Source: Amyelois transitella (taxonomy: Eukaryota > Arthropoda > Insecta > Lepidoptera > Pyralidae). From it: a stretch of DNA of 64,000 nucleotides. The notes beneath the pieces were generated by a model that ran no database searches, was not told where the DNA came from, and worked only from the letters and a program-made list of their open reading frames with translations. Positions within the stretch are counted from its first letter, which is position 1, and the number at the start of each line of letters is the position of its first letter. The stretch covers positions 4,511,501 to 4,575,500 of the forward strand of contig NC_083506.1 in the NCBI RefSeq assembly GCF_032362555.1. Reading direction: 5' to 3'. Positions 56,801 to 64,000 of the stretch are shown in pieces. The position numbers and the translations under genes were made by a program.

Positions 56801-59800
56801 TCATCTTTATTGGCTCAGTAGATTTTGAGATTTCGTGATTCCTAAGTGAGTGTTTTTCGCTTTTATATATAAAATTCGGGTGTTTTATTTATGCATACCG
56901 ATTACGCCGAGATTTATGGACCGATTTACGTGATTCTTTTTTTGTTCGGTAGAGTATACTTTCAAGTTGGTCCCGTTGTTACCTAGTCAGGATCTGATGA
57001 TGGTATTCCAGGGAAATCAAGGGCAAACCTCAAATTTACAGGCAATTACGTTTTTTATTTCATAGATCTGTTTAAGTATTTGCGTCTGATAGTCATCATC
57101 CCATGTGAATGAGCTGATGATGGAAGGTACAACTCCTCAACGGTTAGGAGTTGAAAGAAAATTCTTACGAAGTTATACGTACATGTGAGGCTATTAGGTT
57201 GACCTGATAATAAAAAGTAAATCTCATTAACGTTAAGAATTAAGGTGAAAATGGATGCGGACAAATTTCGTCTCTTCACTTGTTTCCTTTTAGCTGTTTG
57301 TATGGGTAGTGTTAACACAAAATAGGGATTTAAAGGCGTGATGTTATTATTGTTATGCATGTATGTACATAATTATGTATGTTATTATGTATGTTAAAGA
57401 GACGACTGAAAGTTGTCATACACAGTCTTTTTTTTTTAAGGATGGGAAATCATCAAATGACCTCTCCCGCTCTGGGTGGAACGGAAGGGAGTGTCAGACT
57501 TTTACTGACTAAAACCCACCTCGTTCCTTCAGTTGCCCTTTGCGTTCTGGGGCCACGGTATCTCGTTAGAACTTTCCCGCAGCCCCGGCTCAGTTTATCC
57601 CGTTTCCCCCCCTTGGGGGTTGACATTTCAAAAATCCCTTCTTAGTGCTCACTTATGTTACTAAAGGAACCTCTGTTCAAAATCTCAGACTCCTATACCG
57701 AGCGGTTTCGGCTGTGCGTTAATAAATCAGTCACCCAATCGCACCCCCTAAATCACGATTGGAGGGTAGTTTGAAAAAACTTATAATGTCAAACATATTT
57801 ACTTGCCTATGTACGTGTTCATGCCAAGTTTCAAGTTTATAAACCCAAGGAATAAGATTTTTCATAGAAATGTTTTTACCCCTTTTCCCCCCCTTGGGGG
57901 TTGAATTTCCAAAAATCCTTTCTTAGTGCTCCCCTACATATCCCAAGGAACCTACATTCCAAATTTCAGCTGTCTACGACCAGTAGTTTCGACTGTGCGT
58001 TGTCTGTCAGTCAGTCACTCAGTAACGGAAGAGTTTTATATATATAGATAATGTGTGTGTGTGTGTGTGTGACCTTTTTGTTCACTAATAATGCATACTT
58101 ATCAAAAATCTTTCATAAGTTGTTACTTTTACATTTGAGAGTTATCTGGTATTATGTATATTCATGTATGTTACATTCAGGGATGCTTTTAATTACTCGT
58201 ATCTTTAAAAGTATTACACATACACATAAACGTAATATATGTTTTCTAATATGTTCAACATCCTTTTCGCAGATATTATACGGAAATGAATGTATTTTTT
58301 TAACGGTCAAAGCTGTCGTATTGTGTGCATTGAAATGTGTTATCGATCTAGTGCCCACTAAAAAAAATTTAAAATTCCTTACGAATATATAATTTTAGTG
58401 CGCATTATGTAGCTATTCATTAATTATTAAAATAAGTTCATACAGACATACATACATATAATCACGTCTTTATCCCTTGCGGGATAGACAGAGCCAACAG
58501 TCTTAAAAAGACTGGCCTCTTTTAGCTGTTTGGCTTAATGATAGAATTGAAATTCAAATAGTGACTGGTTGCTAGCCTGTCGCCTGAGAGAAGAATCCTA
58601 AGTTTATATCCCTTATCCCTTAGTCACCTTTTTCGTCATCCATGGGAAAGAGATGGAGTGGTCCTATTCTTTTGCTAATGGTGCCGGGAACCACACGGCA
58701 CCACACTAAAATAAGTTCACTTTGTTGTAATAAACATGTTAACTAGTGGTAATAAATATTTACAGGCAAAAAACCTAGTCCAGTATGCATGCCACTTCCT
58801 GGAGGAATATCGAAATTCTGTGGACGAGTGTACAACATCGCCCGGGCAGGGGAAGATTTCAGAGCGTGCCTTGGGCTAGAACTACAGTCCAAGAGCGCTG
58901 TCGAAGCAGCCGTCAGAGTGTCTTGTTTCAAATTCGGCCCCAGAGGAGTTACTTCTGAACAAGCAGACCCCTTACCCTTAGTTCCTCAAAATGAAAGGGA
59001 AGAAGATGATGACGACGACGATGATGATGATGACGACGATGTAGACTTTGATCTTGGTGATGACGACGACGATGATGATGATGGTAAGTAATTGATTACT
59101 AATAGTGATGAGTTGTTCATTTCAATTCGCATATGAATTAAGACAACATAGCAATTATAGACTATCAAGTAACTTCAAAAAAATATTTTATTCATTAATC
59201 ATAAATACAGACATACATCAATTACGCTTCCTTCCCAAAGGAGTAAGCAGAGAGTACAACTTTTTACTTGCCACAATCCCTGCATTCTAATTTCGCTTCT
59301 TCCACATTCATAACTCTCGTCATGCAATCTTGTCGGTTAAAATAAATATGTAATAAATGTAATATAAATAAAATGTATTTTTCTAGAAGCTGTAAATGAC
59401 GTCGAAAGTGCAGACTATACTGGTTTCAGTCTTCTATCTGAAGATTTACTGGGAGGACTCTTCGGAACCTCTGGTGGTAAAAAGCCAAATAAACATAGAA
59501 AAAAACAAGCTCCGGCTCCTACTCCTTCAACTTCGACTACTCTTTCAACGACCACAAGACGGCCTAGACCATCGCGTCGACCTACGAGGAGACCGACTAG
59601 GTCGACAACTCCCAGAACAACAGGCACAGCAAAACCCACTACAGTTCGAGTAAGACCTTCAGGCAATAGGAGACCCACCAGAAAACCAGGCAGACGACCG
59701 ACTAGAAAACCAACAACCCCCATTTTAATTGATAGTCCCACTACATCAACAATGGTAATGTCATCTACAGAAGCTGTATCTGTGGCAATATCCTCGAGTA

Positions 59801-60567
59801 CTCAAGTTCCTGCACGAAATGATATGATATCTACAGCTCAAGATCAAACTTTTGAACCTATTGCTTTCGTAACACAAAAACCTGCAACTACTGCATCTGC
59901 AACAACCATAAAAAGTGTAACTAATTTCGAAGACCCTGGTTTAGAAATGTCTCTCGCACATATAACCGGCCAGTTATCAGTAATGCCTGCTAAGCCAATA
60001 ACTTCAGACACAGGTAAAGAATCAATTATGGCCGTTGAGAACGAGCAACTGAATTACGAAAAAATTGAAACAATCACAAAAGTACCACCTACGGTGCCAC
60101 TCGTCACTCCTGTTCCCAACAGTGATGAAATGATTCAAATAGTACACAGTTTAGATTCACAATCTGAGGAACATAACGTCAATAAGGATGAAACATCAGC
60201 TGATGAAAGTCGTGCTCATATTATGAATGCAGCTGTACCTAATGATTTTTATGAGGGGTTAAGTTTAAAACCGAAGAAGAAAAGCCGCAATAATGACTAC
60301 GACTTAGATGATTTGGATGTATTAAATTTAGATCAAATAGGCAAAACCGTCGGACAAGAATTAGGAATTTTTGGCAACAATAACAAGCATAACAAAAATA
60401 ATAGAAATAAAAAAGTGCGAGATGGTAAAAAAGATGAAGATTACTCTGTTATAGGGTTAGACTCACTGGAATCTTTTATTGGACTGGATAACGGCAAACA
60501 AAACAAGAAACACAGGAGAAGACAAAACAAGATGATGCGTGGCGAGTGGTCTGAACCTCAAGTATGA
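53854..60567 (+). CDS. DUF4773 gene 2: secreted protein with poly-Asp and basic Arg/Pro/Thr regions
   Basis: Five coding exons: 53854-53929, 55300-55455, 56468-56557, 58766-59083, 59387-60567 (1821 nt, 606 residues), all introns phase 1. Signal peptide MKLSLVFELLLIFILLAFAAQA. The DUF4773 motif CKCQESLCNCC starts at Cys54, then GPGCASLRYLSGDKMSVSLS and PSPVCMPLPGGISKFCGRVY. Exon 4 ends with twelve Asp (about 188-199), VDFDLG and eight Asp (206-213), from a GAT/GAC run. Exon 5 then gives a highly basic, Thr/Pro-rich stretch with RRPTR and RKPTT repeats, likely O-glycosylated or disordered. A long disordered region follows, ending with KKKSRNNDYDLDDLDVLNLD and Lys/Asn/Arg-rich segments. At 606 residues it is more than twice the length of gene 1. 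Function unknown; an extracellular scaffold is only a guess. Confidence 0.87.
54457..54667 (+). repeat. RTE-like 3'-end repeat in DUF4773 gene 2 intron 1
   Basis: GTGGTTCCTGCCAC start, TAGGTGATGGACTAGCAACC block, GATTGTATGTATGT tail; diverged. Confidence 0.6.
56645..58048 (-). mobile_element. Helitron-like element, copy B
   Basis: Minus-strand termini TCTATATATATAAAACTCTT and GGGCAAAAGCTAG match copy A (14997-16344). It keeps the segment 56725-56988 that is replaced in copy A by other sequence and an RTE insertion. From 56989 on, the two copies differ by only a few substitutions and small indels. It lies in intron 3 of DUF4773 gene 2. A (GT)n run begins at about 58052, directly outside the element. 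Confidence 0.65.
58443..58700 (-). repeat. RTE-like 3'-end repeat in DUF4773 gene 2 intron 3
   Basis: ATACATATAATCACGTCTTT start and GGTGCCGGGAACCACACGGC end; nearly full-length reverse copy. Confidence 0.7.
58987..59083 (+). repeat. Coding GAT/GAC microsatellite (poly-Asp)
   Basis: Two runs of GAT/GAC triplets within exon 4 of DUF4773 gene 2, separated by the codons for VDFDLG; the second run ends exactly at the splice donor (GATG|GTAAGT). The long poly-Ser frame on the opposite strand is only its shadow. Confidence 0.85.
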
Positions 60568-62679
60568 CGTCTGTCATAGCATATACTTAGTTAGTTTTAG
60601 TAAATAAGGCTATTTATTTCTTCATGTTTATTTATTGTCTGTAAATAGTTTAATTCATTAAGTGCTCCCATATTTATAGGCATTAAATGATAACAAATTG
60701 TTAAATTGCAATGTGGTTTTATTATTTAATCAACCTACGCATAAACATAGTTATCAAGTTTTTGTCCCTCTATGGGTAGAGATAACAGTGTCCAAAATAC
60801 TCGGAAAAGGCAAAATGATGGAATTGAGATTCAAAAAGATACAGTTAGTAGTCCCAAGTTGATTAAATATACAAGAAAAAATCAGCTGGCATACAATATA
60901 TTTTGTCTTCTTCCTCTCAGCTTGTGCACGCAGCTACTCTTATTAAAAAGTATGAGTAGTTATTAATGTTTTTTCTTACTCCACAATACCAATCTATGCG
61001 AAAATTCACGAATGGATCGACAGATAAATTCATCGCAATGTAATATTGAAAACAAAACCTGGAAATGAGAAAAGGCATGATGACAAATTGTTTTAGTATT
61101 TATGAAACTAGTTTCACAACACTAAAACATTCGTGAAATAATCACATCAATATTCAAAGAACTGAACGGGAATGAGATGGAGTGGTCTTATTCTAACCAT
61201 ATTCTAGTATTGGGCTTTATTAACCCTTAGGTTTTACCAGTAGAAATTATAGTATACTTGGGCGTGGTGCCCGCTGGGCTAAGAACCGAAAGTCGAATTC
61301 TATATAAACATGCATAGAACGCAAGTGAAGCTACGGGCAAATGCTAATGTTAAATAAAAGCAATCTGCATAGCGATTGAGATGAGTTATTTCGATTTGCT
61401 AGACTAAAAAGTACATAATAATATGGTAAAATTGTTATTAAGGTTAGAAGGCTATTACCTATCTTCTTGATTAGGAAACATTTTTTCCTAGTAGTTATAA
61501 AATAATATTATAACAATATTATCATATCTTGGACGTACAAACATATAAATAGATACTTCACTAAGCAAAGTTTTTACAGTAGGCTTCTTGTGTCTCGACA
61601 TGATTTAGTAATTTTGAGTGTAACATTTATTACTATTCTGGTATTTTAGTAGTCTGGTATACGACATTCAATAGATAATACTCGTATGAAGTCACTTTGA
61701 CATAAATCGCTGCTATTATCAACGAATATCTACTTAAAAAATATTTTCACACTAAACCGTATTTTTGATTATAGTCTCGGGTTCAGAGGTTAAGATAATC
61801 ATCAAAATATGTTTGAAATTCTTTAATTATTTTGAAACAATTTGGTATTTGTTTTGTGACGGTTTCTTGGATAGAAATCAATGCTACAAATGAGTCCTAT
61901 TTTTAAGTCCTCCCATGGCAGGCAATAAGTTACTAAGTATATAAACATTTTATAGGTATATGTAAAATAGTTTACATACATACATATGGTCACGTCTATA
62001 TCCCTTGCGGGGTAGACAGAGCCAACAGGCTTGAAAAGACTGAATGGCTACGTTCAGCTATTTGGCTTAATGATGGAATTGAAATTCAAATAGTGACAGG
62101 TTGCTAGCCCATCGCCTAACTAAGAATCCCAAGTTTGTAAGCCTATCCTTTAGTCGTCTTTTACGACATCCATGAGAAAGAAATGGAGTGGTCCTATTCT
62201 TTTTGTATTGGTGCCGGGAACCACACGGCACTAAAAATAGTTTATTTTAAACATATCTCTTATTAACTATTGCTGTAGTCGTATCACAGCATAAAATATC
62301 ATAATTATATACTCTACTCTTTACCAGACCTTTATGGGTCATAAATTAGTAAATAATTAGTAAATAATTTGTCATTTATCGATCATTCCAGGTATATCGT
62401 TATAACTTAATGCCTATAGCTGTCTATAGATGTCTAACTAAAATTTAGTACACGTATCGAAAGTTGGAATTGTTAATGTAGTTTTGAGTCCCAACTTTCT
62501 CTAAAGGTGACATTAAAATTTAAAACTTGTTTACATTAAGTCTGACGCTAAATAAGCATTGGCACATTGTTAGTGGGCAGTTAAATACTCGTAGGTAACT
62601 TGACTGCTTACAATTTGTTCAGTAAAGTCAAGCGTAGGTCCTGTAATATTTTATAAATTTATTATATATATTTTTTAAC
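60568..62679. other. Spacer between DUF4773 genes 2 and 3
   Basis: 2.1 kb. It holds a degraded minus RTE-like piece (about 60765-60880), a Helitron-like 3' end near 61318-61350, a short RTE-like fragment near 61155-61200 and a nearly full-length minus RTE-like copy at 61974-62231. TTCAGTA at about 62619 could be an initiator for gene 3. No further gene recognised. Confidence 0.55.
61974..62231 (-). repeat. RTE-like 3'-end repeat, nearly consensus
   Basis: TACATACATATGGTCACGTC start through GGTTGCTAGCCCATCGCCTA to GGTGCCGGGAACCACACGGC. A young-looking reverse copy. Confidence 0.7.
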
Positions 62680-64000
62680 ATGAGGTTTTCAATACAGATT
62701 TTATTACTTTTAATTTATTGTTTTATCTCGTGCACTGGATATTCAGGTAAGTAATACTGTAGTTAAGGATAAAGAAAATAACACTCTAACGTTTATTTAC
62801 GTTTTGCGGTTTGTAAACTTTTTTTTCCTCTATTTCAAGGTGAATATTTTTTAAAAGAAGACAGACCCTATGATCCGTTTGAAATCAGAATTCCGCAAAC
62901 AATATGGCGTCAAGCATTACGTCCCACTCCAGTCTTAAAGTCACCTGTTACCATTGTAGTACCGGTTCATGTGCAAAGTGAAGAAGATTATATTGAAGCT
63001 GATGAAGATGATCTACAAGATACAACAGAAACTGTTCAAGTAGAAGAGACCACTGTGCAAAGTGATCCTATAGTGGAAGACCCGGTTGTAGCCAACGACA
63101 CTGTGGTAGCAAATGCTACTACAGTAGAAGATGAAATAATTACAACAACTACACCAGCACCTGAAGAAGTAACGGGGCAAGTGTTTCGGTTTCCATGCGC
63201 TTGCAGAAATGGCGAATGTGGATGTTGTACTGGTGCTATTTTACAGAGATTTAATATGAAAGCATGTGGAAATATTTCATTTATCCCTGAAGATTTTGTT
63301 TTTGATGTAAGACTAAGTGTTAACAATAGAACCGTTGTCCGTAGAAGAGTTTCAGGTAACGTTATGTTTATCTTGTTACAACTACATTCTGTACAGTAGC
63401 TTTTTTGCATATTTTACTGAAATGACTATATATTTGTTATATATATTCATTTATATTTTAGCAAGTGATCCTCCGCCAATATGTTTCAATCCGGGAAGGG
63501 CTCCGTTTGTAGAAATTTGTGCAGAAATATCAAATATCAGGATACGCAACAGAAACGCTTACGCCTGTTTGGATATCGATGCAAACATTGGCGGGTTTCC
63601 GGTTTACTCGGCTTCATTCAGGTGTTTCGGGTAAGTGATGTGTGTTACTTTTACGTGCACATATTTTCTACAATGTAGCAGAAATTTGATGATTATATTT
63701 ATGTAACGGTAGATATTTCTTCCGGTGGCTAAAACTGTATGATAAAACCCCTTTACCCATCACAATTTTTGAAATTAATTGGTTTGAAAGAAAAAGTAGC
63801 ACTCATAACTTTATGTTAGTTAAAAAAATTAAACAGGATTTTCTTACATCAGGTCCGAAAGTCGTAGTATTCAATCCATATTTTTTTTATTTTAGGTTAG
63901 GAACAAAAGGAATACAAACAGGTCTAAAACCGAAGCCAGTTTCGTCTGGTCCGAAACCCGTCAGTTTGTTCGGAGGCGGTGGTGGCGGAAGCAGCAGCGA
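62680..64000 (+). CDS. DUF4773 gene 3: secreted Cys-rich protein (3' end outside window)
   Basis: Exons 62680-62746 (signal peptide MRFSIQILLLLIYCFISCTG), 62840-63355, 63462-63630 and 63896 onward, still open at 64000. Introns are phase 1, 1 and 2. Before the domain there is a long acidic and Thr/Val-rich segment (SEEDYIEADEDD, then VEDEIITTTTPAPEE). The domain motif is CACRNGECGCC (Cys142-Cys152), then NMKACGNISFIPEDFVFDVR, PPPICFNPG and ACLDIDANIGGFPVYSASF. It ends in CFG, and the open last exon is Pro/Lys/Gly/Ser-rich (GLKPKPVSSGPKP, then a Gly run). Same exon layout as genes 1 and 2 at the motif-bearing region, except that the exon split inside the domain is fused. Function unknown. Confidence 0.85.

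Noticed and set aside
58986-59168. Poly-Ser frame on the minus strand
   Set aside because: Shadow of the GAT/GAC run coding for poly-Asp on the plus strand.
1-64000. CRISPR arrays, bacterial operons, rRNA genes
   Set aside because: No regularly spaced repeats, ribosome binding sites or rRNA sequence; the window is clearly insect nuclear DNA.

Overview
The window is a piece of a lepidopteran (moth or butterfly) nuclear genome. Evidence: small spliced genes with GT-AG introns, AT-rich intergenic DNA, very abundant copies of a repeat ending in (ATGT)n, Helitron ends of the 'CCCGCGACTTCGTCCGCG ... CTAG' type, a mariner, a hAT element, and insect-type lipase and DUF4773 genes. I cannot resolve the species or family. 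All gene models were built by hand from splice sites and reading-frame continuity. Paralogous genes keep identical exon lengths and intron phases, which is strong internal support.

Layout. (1) 1-28.2 kb, plus strand: six tandem genes for secreted pancreatic-type (neutral) lipases. Gene 1 is cut by the window edge and has Gly in place of the catalytic Ser. Genes 2 and 3 form a close pair, genes 4 and 5 a second pair, and gene 6 is diverged. Genes 1 and 6 share an intron that genes 2-5 lack. A mariner with a complete transposase frame sits in an intron of lipase 6. (2) 28.6-35.3 kb, minus strand: a 12-exon SLC5 (sodium-coupled monocarboxylate transporter-like) gene, tail-to-tail with lipase 6. 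Its last exon appears to read into a repeat that supplies the C-terminus. (3) 37.4-64 kb: three DUF4773 genes, each coding for a secreted Cys-rich protein with the same CxC-x4-CxCC motif and phase-1 introns. The first is on the minus strand with a 7.6-kb intron; the second and third are on the plus strand, and the third runs off the window. The second carries poly-Asp runs followed by a basic Arg/Pro/Thr region.

Mobile DNA fills the rest. The 7.6-kb intron of the first DUF4773 gene holds a complete-looking hAT (687-codon transposase, 15-bp terminal repeats, perfect 8-bp target duplication) inserted in a small Helitron. It also holds a foldback repeat with two 207-bp arms and a second element with long inverted arms around a short exon-like frame. 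Two nearly identical 1.4-kb Helitron-like copies lie about 42 kb apart. More than twenty pieces of an RTE-like 3'-end repeat are scattered through introns and spacers.

Functionally, the lipases are secreted, probably digestive or lipid-handling enzymes, and the SLC5 protein is a membrane solute carrier. DUF4773 proteins have no established function. I see no evidence that the three groups act in one pathway. The most unusual points are the active-site-less lipase, the repeat-derived transporter tail, the charge-segregated DUF4773 protein and the large intronic hairpin.
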